Below, one piece after another: positions 41,620 through 50,240 of a DNA stretch of 64,000 nucleotides; position 1 is the stretch's first letter, and every line of letters starts with the position of its first letter. The translations under genes and the position numbers were made by a program. The DNA comes from Bifidobacteriaceae bacterium. GTDB taxonomy: Bacteria; Actinomycetota; Actinomycetes; Actinomycetales; Bifidobacteriaceae. Where the stretch lies: contig JALCQD010000003.1 of the NCBI GenBank assembly GCA_022651005.1, positions 248,001-312,000 on the forward strand, in the 5' to 3' direction. Under the pieces are notes generated by a model, which worked only from the letters and a program-made list of their open reading frames with translations, did not search any database and was not told where the DNA came from.

Positions 41620-42594
41620 ATGTCGATGCTCAACAATCAACAGAAAAAGCAGTCCTCTGACATTCTGGGGACGAATGGGCAGAAGGAACTTGGCGTTCCT
41701 GCTATGGAACAGGTGTATGGAAAATCGGTGGCGCGAGCGGCCGCGCGGAAGCGCAATCTCGCGGTGACATCCGAGGGCAGGAGCCCGGGGTGGGGCAGCT
41801 ATGCCATTCTGGTCATCGTCATCCTCGTCTTCTTGTTGCCGCTGTATTATGCGCTGTCAATCGCTTCTCAGGACAGCACCTCCACCCAGTATGGCGTTGA
41901 AGCACTGATACCTGGCGGTTCGTTATTCCGCAACATCGGGAGAGCTTTTGGGGCCATCAGTTTTTGGCAGGCTCTCGGTGGAACGCTCTTTGTGGCTACC
42001 TTCACGTCGTGCACAACGGTTCTGTTTTCGACGCTGGCAGGGTATTCGTTTGCAAAGCTGCGTTTCCGTGGGCGCGGTTTCCTGTTTGTGTTCGTCATTG
42101 GAACAATGACGATTCCGCAGCAGCTCAGCGTGGTGCCGCTCTACATCATGGCCAACAAAGCCGGCCTATTTGGCTCGTTGTGGGCAGTGATCATTCCTTC
42201 ACTCGTTACAGCGTTCGGAGTGTTTTGGATGACCCAATACCTGCAGGATGCGTTGCCGTATGAACTCATCGAGGCGGCCCGCGTCGATGGTGCGTCAATG
42301 CTCCGCACCTTCTGGTCCGTGGCGATGCCTGCTGCACGTCCGGCGGCGGCGATGCTCTTCCTCTTTACCTTCATCGCGCAGTGGACCAACTACTTCTGGC
42401 CCATGCTGATTCTGGGGCCGAACAAGAACAGCATGCTCATCGTGGCGGCTGCAAATCTCAAGGGAGCGTATTTCACGGACTACACCATCATCATGGGCGG
42501 TGTGGTACTGACGACGTTCCCGCTGATTTTGCTCTTCGTCTTCGCCGGCCGTCAGCTGGTTGCGGGCATCATGGCAGGCGCCGTGAAGGGGTAG
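41620..42594 (+). CDS. Sugar ABC transporter permease (MalG type)
   Basis: A 324-residue membrane protein with six segments after a polar N-terminus of about 60 residues. The EAA loop is YELIEAARVDGASMLRTFWSVAMPAARP. It starts 2 bp after the MalF-type gene and completes the importer. Confidence 0.92.
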   Translation: MSMLNNQQKKQSSDILGTNGQKELGVPAMEQVYGKSVARAAARKRNLAVTSEGRSPGWGSYAILVIVILVFLLPLYYALSIASQDSTSTQYGVEALIPGGSLFRNIGRAFGAISFWQALGGTLFVATFTSCTTVLFSTLAGYSFAKLRFRGRGFLFVFVIGTMTIPQQLSVVPLYIMANKAGLFGSLWAVIIPSLVTAFGVFWMTQYLQDALPYELIEAARVDGASMLRTFWSVAMPAARPAAAMLFLFTFIAQWTNYFWPMLILGPNKNSMLIVAAANLKGAYFTDYTIIMGGVVLTTFPLILLFVFAGRQLVAGIMAGAVKG

Positions 42595-42651
42595 AGCGCT
42601 CGCACATCATCAAACTGCGGGTTTGTTGCGTACCCGCTGCTCCAAAAAACG

Positions 42652-42695
42652 TTGCCGCTCATTCCTCCGTCACCAGGGAGTGGGCGGCAATTTTT
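42652..42695 (+). terminator. Terminator of the sugar importer operon
   Basis: TTGCCGC...GCGGCAA with further pairing (CATTCC/GGAGTG) and five T residues. Confidence 0.8.
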
Positions 42696-42705
42696 ATGTG
42701 CGGCT

Positions 42706-42750
42706 GTGAATTTATGAGACTGTGCGTTTATGAGACTGTGAATTTATGAG
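42706..42750. repeat. 16-bp imperfect tandem repeat
   Basis: GTGAATTTATGAGACT (42706-42721), GTGCGTTTATGAGACT (42722-42737) and GTGAATTTATGAG (42738-42750). Confidence 0.8.
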
Positions 42751-42765
42751 GCCACGGCCCTGGCC

Positions 42766-43218
42766 CTACGCCTCGATCGGCAACAACCGCGACAAATCAT
42801 CCCGCTCGCCCACGGCGCTGATATGCCCCGCGGCCTTCTCCTGCACCCACGTGGTGATGCCGCACGCCAATCGCATCCATACCCATGGTTCGAGCTCGAT
42901 CACATCCGGCGGCGTGAGATTATGCGGATCCGACGCCGGCCCCTCCAGAATCTTGACGGCAGCGTACGGCGCAATGCGCACCTCGACTCCCGGCCCGGGG
43001 GCCACCCTCTCCAGCACATAGAGCGTGTAGCGCACAGCCATCGCCATCACGCGGCGTGGAGGCACGGCGTCCGCTGCGGGAACGAGATCGGTCAGCGGAA
43101 GAGGCTGCGTTGCGCCGCCCTGCCCCGCCGCAGCCTTCCGCAACGCCTCGCAACAGGCGAGAAAATCCTGGCGAGCGCCCTCGATATCCGATGATTTCAA
43201 AACTGGCATAGTGACCAT
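42766..43218 (-). CDS. Sterol-carrier-like (SCP) actinobacterial protein
   Basis: A 150-residue protein matching the small actinobacterial SCP-type family by the pattern VEVRIAPYAAVKILEG...PPDVIELEPWVWMRLACGITTW...ISAVGERDDLSRLLPI. SCP-like domains bind hydrophobic ligands; the substrate and role of this family are unknown. The first start codon is used because no ribosome site discriminates it from Met4. Confidence 0.75.
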   Translation of the reverse strand: MVTMPVLKSSDIEGARQDFLACCEALRKAAAGQGGATQPLPLTDLVPAADAVPPRRVMAMAVRYTLYVLERVAPGPGVEVRIAPYAAVKILEGPASDPHNLTPPDVIELEPWVWMRLACGITTWVQEKAAGHISAVGERDDLSRLLPIEA

Positions 43219-43278
43219 GGTAGTTGCAGCGCCGGTAGCGTACTCTCGTTCAAGGGCGTTCAGGAGGGCAACTCATCC

Positions 43279-43986
43279 ATGGCTAAACTGTATTTCCGCT
43301 TCGGAACTATGAACTCGGGCAAGTCGATCGACTTGCTGAAGGTGTATCACAACTATCTCGAGCTCAATAAGCGAGCCGTGGTGCTGGCGCCGTCGCTCGA
43401 CACCCGAAGTGGCGGAAAAATCAAGGCGCGCATCAAGGGGATGGAGGCACCAGCCATCCAGGTGCACGCAGGCGATAACATGCTCGAACTCGTGGTCGCC
43501 GACGCCAAGCGGCAGGAACGCGCCGCACAGAAGGCGCTCGCTGCTGCGGCGGTACCTTCCGCCCCCTCCGTGCCCTCCGCTCCCGACGAGATCGTCGACG
43601 CTGACACGGCCACAGACGCGCTCTCGACGGCGGGTGCTCTCGCCACCGTGGACGTGGTGCTCGTGGACGAGGCGCAGTTCCTGACACACGCCCAGGTGGA
43701 GCAGCTGGCGCAGCTTGTGGACAGATACAACGTGGTCGTCATCGCGTACGGCCTCAAGACGACGTTCAAGGGCACTCTTTTCGAGGGGTCTGAGGCGCTG
43801 CTGATCCTTGCGGACAAGATCGAGGAGATCAAGACGCTGTGTGCCTTCTGCGAGCACAAGGCCACCATGCACGTGCTGCGGCAAGGAAACGCTTACAAGG
43901 AGGAGGGCGACGACGTCTTCATCGGAGACACGGAGTTTCTCTCGGTCTGCCGCCGCCACCGGTACGAGCTGCTCGGGCACTATTAA
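43279..43986 (+). CDS. tdk: Thymidine kinase
   Basis: A 235-residue type II thymidine kinase for pyrimidine salvage. The P-loop is GTMNSGKS (9-16), the DEAQFL motif lies at about 130-135 and the zinc-binding cysteines are in CAFC and SVCRRH. Usual length is about 190-200; the extra residues are an Ala/Ser/Pro-rich insert at about 74-122 just before the DEAQ strand. AGGAGG is 12 bp before the ATG. Confidence 0.93.
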   Translation: MAKLYFRFGTMNSGKSIDLLKVYHNYLELNKRAVVLAPSLDTRSGGKIKARIKGMEAPAIQVHAGDNMLELVVADAKRQERAAQKALAAAAVPSAPSVPSAPDEIVDADTATDALSTAGALATVDVVLVDEAQFLTHAQVEQLAQLVDRYNVVVIAYGLKTTFKGTLFEGSEALLILADKIEEIKTLCAFCEHKATMHVLRQGNAYKEEGDDVFIGDTEFLSVCRRHRYELLGHY

Positions 43987-44364
43987 AGCGCCATTGCGTA
44001 AGTGGGCAATCGGTGGATCCCACGCCGTCGTCGCTCCTCCCTTCTCCTGCAATCGTTGTCATTCCAATGAAAACGAGTAATTGCAACGAAAATATCGCCA
44101 CGCCGTCCGCTTATTGCTTGCTCGTTTGCACGGTCTCGGTCATAATGGAAAGACGCGCGCAACGTTAGATGCGCACGTGGTTGAGCGTAGAGGAGCGCTT
44201 GCCTGCCACTTCGCAAAGGACGCGGAGAGGAACGGGTGGGGCTCTGAGGCGGGAACTCCAGCAAGCTCATGATGCACGGTCGGTAGTTCGGCCAGTGGCT
44301 GGGTTTCTGTCGGATGCGCAGGAAACGTATCCGCTCAGCAGGGCATCACAGAAAGAGCACGATC
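43987..44364. other. 378-bp leader region of the glgP gene
   Basis: A plausible promoter is TTGCTC (44118-44123) and CATAAT (44141-44146) with a 17-bp spacer, giving a leader of about 210 nt before the glgP start. No known riboswitch was recognised. Confidence 0.4.
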
Positions 44365-46842
44365 GTGAGCGAGTACACCACCACTCAACAGTTCAAAGAT
44401 GACATTATCGCGGCGTTGCGGTATTCACGCGGCGTCACTCCCAAAGAGGCGAACGTCGACGATATGTACGTTGCCGCTTCCACAGCGGTTCGCAACCGCC
44501 TGGTCGACAAATGGGTGAAGACCCGCGAAGACACTCTCGCAGGCTCCACGAAGGCCGTGGGCTACCTCAGCGCTGAGTTCCTCCTGGGCACGCAGCTGCC
44601 GAACGCAATCCTCAACGCCGGGCTCACGCATGAATTCGACGAGGCGGTGACGGAGCTTGGCTTCGACCCGCGCGAGGTTGAAGACGCCGAGTACGAGCCC
44701 GGATTGGGCAACGGCGGCCTTGGCCGTCTCGCCGCCTGCTTCATCGATTCGCTGGCCACGCTGGCGGTTCCGGCGATCGGGTATGGCATTCGGTACGAGT
44801 ACGGCATTTTCCGCCAGGAGTTCGGGGCCGACGGCTCGCAGATCGAAAAGCCGGATTATTGGCTCGAAAACGGCAATCCTTGGGGGCAGGCGGATTACCG
44901 TCGTTCCCAGATCGTTCACTTCGGCGGCACAGTTGAGGTGGGCGTCGGCGGCAAGAAGACGTGGAAGCCCGCATGGGGTGTGCGCGCCCTGCCTTACGAC
45001 TATATGGTGCCCGGATATGGTTCGGGCCGCGTCAATACGCTGAGGCTGTGGTCTGCCAAGGCGCTCGACGAATTCGACCTGGCCACCTTCAACCGCTCCG
45101 ACTACGACGGCGCCGTGAAGGCGCAGACCGCGGCCGAGAACATCTCGAAAGTGCTGTACCCGGAAGACTCAACCCTCGTGGGCAAGCAGCTGCGCCTGGA
45201 ACAGCAGTACTTCTTCGCCGCCGCCTCGCTGGCCGACGCGATCTCCCTGTTCTACCCGGGGCAGGAGCACCCTGACCTCACCACGCTGCCGGACAAGATC
45301 ACTTTCCAGCTCAATGACACGCACCCGGTTATCGCCATCCCGGAACTCATGCGCCTCATGATGGATGTGTACGGCTACGACTGGGACACCGCGTGGAGCG
45401 TCACGCAAAAGACGTTCAACTACACCTGCCACACGCTGCTCCCGGAGGCCCTCGAGGTGTGGCCGGCATCGCTGCTGGGAGATCTGCTGCCCAGACACCT
45501 GGAGATCATCACGCGTATCAGCAGGGAAGCGGCGGCCGACGAGGCAGCGCGCGGCGCCTCCCCCGAGACCGTGGAGCGCATGCGCGTGTACACGGGTGCT
45601 GAAGACGGCGGCGACGTCACGTCCGCCAATTCTGCTGATGCTCAAGTACGCATGGCCTACCTCGCAACGGTGGGCGGCAGCCACGTCAACGGCGTGGCCG
45701 AGCTGCACTCCGACTTGCTGAAGGAAAGCGTCCTCAAGGACTTTGCCGACGTGTACCCGCAGAAGTTCACCAACGTCACCAACGGTGTGACGCCGCGGCG
45801 CTTCGTGCGTCTGGCGAATCCGCGTCTCTCCGACCTCATTACCGAAGGTCTGGGAACCGACACCTGGCTCGGCGATCTCGACAAGCTGCAGGGGCTGGAG
45901 GCACTCGCCTCTGATGATGCCTTCGTGGACCGCTATGCTGCGGTCAAGCGCGCCAACAAGGCGGACTTCGCGGCGTGGTATCAGGGAACGTACGGAGTGA
46001 GCGTGGATCCGAACTCCATGTTCAACACCATGATCAAGCGCCTGCACGAGTACAAGCGCCAGTCCATGAAGATCCTGCAGGTCATCGCCACCTACGCGGA
46101 CATCAAGGCGGGACGCATCGACGTTACCGCCCCCGATTTCGTGCCGCGCACGGTGATCTTCGGCGCCAAGTCCGCCCCCGGCTATGCACTCGCGAAGGAG
46201 ACCATCAAGCTCATCAACAACGTGGCCCGTGTCATCGATGCGGACCCGGCGGTGCAGGGCAAGCTGCGCGTCATCTTCCCATACAACTACAACGTCACCG
46301 TAGCTCAGCACATCATCCCTGCCACCGACCTCGACGAGCAGATCTCGCTCGCGGGCAAGGAAGCCTCGGGAACGTCCAACATGAAGTTCGCCCTCAACGG
46401 CGCACTGACGGTGGGAACCCTCGATGGTGCCAACGTGGAGATCCGCAACCGAGTGGGCGCGGAGAACTTCTTCCTCTTCGGCATGGACGTGGACGAGGTC
46501 TCGGCGCTCGAGACCGCCGGCTACAATCCGCGCAAGTACTACGAGGAGGATGCGCAGCTCAAGGGCGCCATCGACATGATTGCGTCGGGCGCGTTCTCCG
46601 ACGGCGATCGTTCCGTATTCTCCGGCTTCGTGAATGATCTGCTGAACAACGACCGCTTCATGGCGCTTGCCGACTTCCGTGCGTACATGGACGTGCAGGG
46701 CTCGATTGAGGCCCAGTATCGCGACGAGCACGAATGGGCGCGCAAGGCGCTGCTCAACACGGCGCGTTCGGGCTATTTCAGCTCGGACCGCTCCATCCGC
46801 GATTATCTCGATCGCGTGTGGATGACGCAAGGGCTGAAGTAG
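44365..46842 (+). CDS. glgP: Glycogen/maltodextrin phosphorylase
   Basis: An 825-residue PLP-dependent phosphorylase that releases glucose 1-phosphate from glycogen or maltodextrin. The PLP-binding lysine is in EASGTSNMKFALNG and the region ADQVSSVI-like substrate part is near LNDTHPVIAIPELM. GTG at 44365 follows AAAGAG. It is a single gene with its own long leader and a strong terminator. Confidence 0.94.
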   Translation: MSEYTTTQQFKDDIIAALRYSRGVTPKEANVDDMYVAASTAVRNRLVDKWVKTREDTLAGSTKAVGYLSAEFLLGTQLPNAILNAGLTHEFDEAVTELGFDPREVEDAEYEPGLGNGGLGRLAACFIDSLATLAVPAIGYGIRYEYGIFRQEFGADGSQIEKPDYWLENGNPWGQADYRRSQIVHFGGTVEVGVGGKKTWKPAWGVRALPYDYMVPGYGSGRVNTLRLWSAKALDEFDLATFNRSDYDGAVKAQTAAENISKVLYPEDSTLVGKQLRLEQQYFFAAASLADAISLFYPGQEHPDLTTLPDKITFQLNDTHPVIAIPELMRLMMDVYGYDWDTAWSVTQKTFNYTCHTLLPEALEVWPASLLGDLLPRHLEIITRISREAAADEAARGASPETVERMRVYTGAEDGGDVTSANSADAQVRMAYLATVGGSHVNGVAELHSDLLKESVLKDFADVYPQKFTNVTNGVTPRRFVRLANPRLSDLITEGLGTDTWLGDLDKLQGLEALASDDAFVDRYAAVKRANKADFAAWYQGTYGVSVDPNSMFNTMIKRLHEYKRQSMKILQVIATYADIKAGRIDVTAPDFVPRTVIFGAKSAPGYALAKETIKLINNVARVIDADPAVQGKLRVIFPYNYNVTVAQHIIPATDLDEQISLAGKEASGTSNMKFALNGALTVGTLDGANVEIRNRVGAENFFLFGMDVDEVSALETAGYNPRKYYEEDAQLKGAIDMIASGAFSDGDRSVFSGFVNDLLNNDRFMALADFRAYMDVQGSIEAQYRDEHEWARKALLNTARSGYFSSDRSIRDYLDRVWMTQGLK

Positions 46843-46854
46843 CTTGTGATCTCT

Positions 46855-46905
46855 GCGTGTTTTTCGCACTCGACGACTATTCAGCGTCGAGTGCGAAAAA
46901 CACGC
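46855..46905. terminator. Terminator of glgP (TTCGCAC-type hairpin)
   Basis: A 21-bp perfect stem GCGTGTTTTTCGCACTCGACG (46855-46875) pairs with its exact complement at 46885-46905. Confidence 0.9.
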
Positions 46906-46996
46906 GGTTTAATATCGTTGTGATGTCAAGGGTTATCGGCTATATCGGTTTTGTACTCTGTGATTATTGATTGCCGAGTGCGATGGGAACAGACAT

Positions 46997-47039
46997 AAAA
47001 GAGGGGTGGCTCCACATTCGGTGTGGAGCCACCCCTCTT
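46997..47039 (-). terminator. Terminator of the small acidic membrane protein gene
   Basis: An 18-bp stem AAGAGGGGTGGCTCCACA/TGTGGAGCCACCCCTCTT with a 5-nt loop; on the minus strand it is followed by TTTATG. Confidence 0.9.
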
Positions 47040-47060
47040 GCGATTGGAGGAGAGAATTAC

Positions 47061-47306
47061 CTACTTCTCTTCGTCGTCCTTTGCGTCGGCTTCGTCGGCC
47101 GCGGCGTCGTCATCCTCGTCTTCGTCATCGTCGTCCGAGTCGTCGAATCCGAGATCAACCGGTGACGAGCTGTTTTCCCACGGCTCTTCCCATGGGTCAT
47201 ACTCGGGGTTTTGCTGCTTGTAGACATAGAATCCGACTGCGCCCGCGAGCAATGCGCCGAACAGCAGGGCGAAAAACTTCCAACCGTTTCCGGATTTGTT
47301 TTCCAT
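47061..47306 (-). CDS. Small membrane protein with acidic tail
   Basis: An 81-residue protein: one membrane segment (about residues 10-28), then PWEEPWENS and a tail almost entirely Asp/Glu/Ala. AAGGAG precedes the ATG and a strong terminator follows, so it is likely real. No family recognised. Confidence 0.75.
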   Translation of the reverse strand: MENKSGNGWKFFALLFGALLAGAVGFYVYKQQNPEYDPWEEPWENSSSPVDLGFDDSDDDDEDEDDDAAADEADAKDDEEK

Positions 47307-47424
47307 ACTGGCTCCTTACCCTTGTGCGACTTGCGCATATGCAGGTCGTCTTTGTACCAATAGTATTGCCTCAACTCGGTGTTTGCATGCAGTTACCTGA
47401 AAAAGATGAAATAGAGTGGTCAAT

Positions 47425-48219
47425 ATGGCACAACACTTCTTCAGTAACGGTGGCTCCTCGTTGATAACGTCGCTCCGCGATCTTTTCTCCAAGAAACGAA
47501 TCTCCTACGAATGGCGTAATGGCGGGCCTGTGATCACCACGGCCATCCTCCTGATCTGCGTTGCGGTGTGGCTGGTGGAGATTGTGACGAGGTTTTTGGC
47601 ACCCACCGTGTTTTCGGTGCTGGTGAACGGCGGATCCTTCGCCCCAGTGTATTTTTCGCTGCGCCCCTGGACGGCTCTCACCTCGATGTTTCTGCATTCC
47701 ACGTCGATCTTCCACATCGGGTTCAACATGTTGACCCTGTGGATGGTGGGGCCGATGCTCGAGAAGTTGTTTGGACACTGGCAATATTTCGCGCTGTACA
47801 TGATCTCGGGCCTCGGCGGCAGCATGGGACTTATGCTGTGGTCCCGCTTGGCACCGCTGTCGACGGGCGCTTTGGCCGTGTCAGCGTACGGAGCCTCAGG
47901 AGCCATCTTCGGCCTCTTCGCGGCCCTGCTGGCGGTGTATCACCGCACGGGCGTGGATATTCGATCGATGATCGTTCTGCTGGTGATCAACTTCGCCATG
48001 CCGTTCTTCTACCCGAATATCGCGTGGCAGGCGCACGTCGGCGGGTTCGTCATGGGAGGAATCCTGACGCTGCTGCTGATGTGGCGGGCGCCAGGAGTGC
48101 GCAAGATGAGCCTCACGGCGCGCACGTGGATGTTCAGCCTGATACTGCTGGTCGTTATGGCGGTCGTCATGGTGTGGTGCTCCGCGGGAATCAACGCACT
48201 TCTGGGCGCATACCTGTAA
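47425..48219 (+). CDS. Rhomboid family intramembrane serine protease
   Basis: A 264-residue membrane protease with six to seven segments. The catalytic Ser is in YGASGAIFG, the His in AWQAHVGGF and the conserved Asn in HIGFNML. Substrates are unknown. In mycobacterial and bifidobacterial genomes a rhomboid gene lies near crgA. Confidence 0.9.
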   Translation: MAQHFFSNGGSSLITSLRDLFSKKRISYEWRNGGPVITTAILLICVAVWLVEIVTRFLAPTVFSVLVNGGSFAPVYFSLRPWTALTSMFLHSTSIFHIGFNMLTLWMVGPMLEKLFGHWQYFALYMISGLGGSMGLMLWSRLAPLSTGALAVSAYGASGAIFGLFAALLAVYHRTGVDIRSMIVLLVINFAMPFFYPNIAWQAHVGGFVMGGILTLLLMWRAPGVRKMSLTARTWMFSLILLVVMAVVMVWCSAGINALLGAYL

Positions 48220-48749
48220 TTCGTAATCCCCAAAGTTATCCACAGGAATTCACAATGTGCACGATTCGCCGATTTTCACAGCTGTGTAAAAGTGTGCAGA
48301 GGTTATCCACAATTGTGGAAAACTTTGGGTACAAGTGTTCGCAGAGGCATCATGTGGGAAACTTTAGACGCTGCAAAATCGTTGGAATTGCAGTGGTCCT
48401 TGAGTAAATTACCTTCTGTGTAACTACAGCTGTGTAATTTATCCACCACGGTGGAAAAGGCTGTGGATAACTCCGGGAAAACAGTGCATAACTAGTACGG
48501 AAACCCCCATTTTTCAACAGATCTACGCCGCTATCCAACACTGTTGACGTTCACCACTACATGTGGGTGAGCGAGAAGAGTTATCCACCAAATATGCCGA
48601 GAGCGCCTGACGGTGGGATTGATCTCGAAGCACCGAGCGCTCGGCCCGGCATCAGAGGGTGGCTGAAACGAGTACGCAAAAGCCGCGCCCTTGATTCATT
48701 ACGAAAGTGAATCGAGGACGCGGCGTGAAAATAAAGTGAGTGTGAGCGC
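48220..48749. other. 530-bp gene-free region with DnaA boxes (candidate oriC or datA-like site)
   Basis: Perfect TTATCCACA DnaA boxes lie at 48236-48244 and 48303-48311 (plus strand) and 48462-48470 (minus strand). One-mismatch boxes are at 48314-48322, 48439-48447, 48483-48491 and 48581-48589. Moderately AT-rich stretches lie among them. No gene is present. dnaA itself is not adjacent, so this may be the origin or a DnaA-titrating cluster. Confidence 0.65.
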
Positions 48750-49229
48750 TCAGTTCCACCACATGGTCATGAGGAAGCCCACCATCATGATGCCGAAGCC
48801 AATGAGGAGGTTCCAATTGCCCAGGCCGGGGATTGGGTACGTTCCGCCGGTGATGTAGTTGACAACAACCCATGCGAGGCCGAGAACCAGCAGCACGGAG
48901 AACAAGGGAACGAACCAGCGGGGATTCGACTTGGTCTTCTTCACAGCCTCTTCGACGCGCTTGGTGCTTTCCTGCTCGCTTTTGAGCAGCTTCTGCACGC
49001 TCTTGGGAAGGTCGCGAGAATCGGCGTCGCGATTGAGGATGTTCTGTACTTCTTCGAGGGAGACTTCTTCGGGGTCGCGCTCGGAGTCAGTCGTCTTTTC
49101 ATCGTCCGCAGTAGCGGCGACGGTATCGGCGTCGGAAGCCGAAGCGTCCGCTTCGCCTTGTGCGGCGGTGTTCTCAAGCTCGTCGGCGTCGACCTTCTCG
49201 GTTGCGGTGCCGTCTTCTTTCTGAGCCAT
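48750..49229 (-). CDS. crgA: Cell division protein CrgA
   Basis: A 159-residue protein whose C-terminal 60 residues match CrgA: NPRWFVPLFSVLLVLGLAW, a short YPIPGLGNWNL loop and GFGIMMVGFLMTMWW, giving two membrane segments. CrgA helps place FtsZ and septal PBPs in actinobacteria. The N-terminal ~95 residues form an acidic, coiled extension absent from the usual 80-90-residue protein. AAGGAG precedes the start. Confidence 0.92.
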   Translation of the reverse strand: MAQKEDGTATEKVDADELENTAAQGEADASASDADTVAATADDEKTTDSERDPEEVSLEEVQNILNRDADSRDLPKSVQKLLKSEQESTKRVEEAVKKTKSNPRWFVPLFSVLLVLGLAWVVVNYITGGTYPIPGLGNWNLLIGFGIMMVGFLMTMWWN

Positions 49230-49336
49230 GGGCTTAGTCTCCTTCGATAAACTACATAGACATAGTACCGGCTAGTGTTGGACGAGGGAGATAGCGACAC
49301 AGCTATGCAACAGTTACACGGCCTCAGGGAGGTGCG

Positions 49337-50188
49337 ATGAGTCGGCACGGCAAGAGGAGAAGCGCCAGGCAGACGGCAGTGACTAGTCTCATCGTGGTGC
49401 TCATCTGCGCAGTGGCCGGCTACCTCTTCGTCCTCAATGTTCGTTCCAATGGCTCCACCACCATGAGCTCAGATACCGAGGGACTCCTGCAGGAGCGCGC
49501 CAAGCACGTGAATCAGCTGCAGAAGGATATTACGGACCTCAGCTCTCAGGTCGAAACGCTTAAGAAGACGCTCGGAACGAATACCGATAACAGCACCACC
49601 ACAAATAAGGACTCCGAGACCTCCTCGAATTCCGCCAGCACCGAATCTGACGAGAACTCAAATTCTTCCGCGTCGGGCAATGATTCCGCCACCGGTGACG
49701 ACACCTCCAGCGAGGAGTCCGGTGCCACCGTCCTGCCCGCCTATTCCGGCCCCGGTCTCACCGTGACGCTTTCTGATTCCCCGCTGTGGCAGGACGCGGA
49801 GACGTCCTCCAGCCTTTCCGACACCAACGTCAACGATTATGTGGTGCATCAACAGGATCTCGAGGCCGTGGTCAACGCCCTGTGGGCGGGCGGTGCCGAA
49901 TCCATGATGATTCAGGATCAGCGAGTGCTCCCCACCACGGCCGTGCGCTGCGTGGGCAACGTGCTGTTGCTGCAGGGAAAGCAGTACGCTCCGCCCTATA
50001 CCGTGTCGGCCATCGGACCCACGGATGAGATGCAAAGCGCCCTGGACACGTCGCAGGCCATTATCATTTACAAGCAGTATGTGGATTCTGACGGCCTGGG
50101 ATGGGATCTCAAGGTGTCGCAGAATCTAAAATTCCCCAAGACCACCGCAGTGCTTCAGACGCTGAAATATGCGTCCGTGGTGAAGTGA
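49337..50188 (+). CDS. DUF881-family membrane-anchored protein
   Basis: A 283-residue protein with one N-terminal membrane segment (about 13-33), a coiled stretch and a long Ser/Thr/Asn/Asp-rich linker (about 60-130), then a DUF881 domain (GPGLTVTLSDSP, LEAVVNALWAGGAESMMI, GNVLLLQGKQYAPPY). Homologues lie between crgA and trpG in mycobacteria (Rv0012-like) and are linked to the division machinery. GGAGGT precedes the ATG. Confidence 0.85.
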   Translation: MSRHGKRRSARQTAVTSLIVVLICAVAGYLFVLNVRSNGSTTMSSDTEGLLQERAKHVNQLQKDITDLSSQVETLKKTLGTNTDNSTTTNKDSETSSNSASTESDENSNSSASGNDSATGDDTSSEESGATVLPAYSGPGLTVTLSDSPLWQDAETSSSLSDTNVNDYVVHQQDLEAVVNALWAGGAESMMIQDQRVLPTTAVRCVGNVLLLQGKQYAPPYTVSAIGPTDEMQSALDTSQAIIIYKQYVDSDGLGWDLKVSQNLKFPKTTAVLQTLKYASVVK

Positions 50189-50240
50189 GCGACGTGGAGC
50201 ATATGGGCATGCAGGAGATGAAGAGGGAGATGGAGAGAAA

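Noticed and set aside
42706-42750. CRISPR-like repeat array
   Set aside because: The units are contiguous with no spacers, and there are no cas genes.
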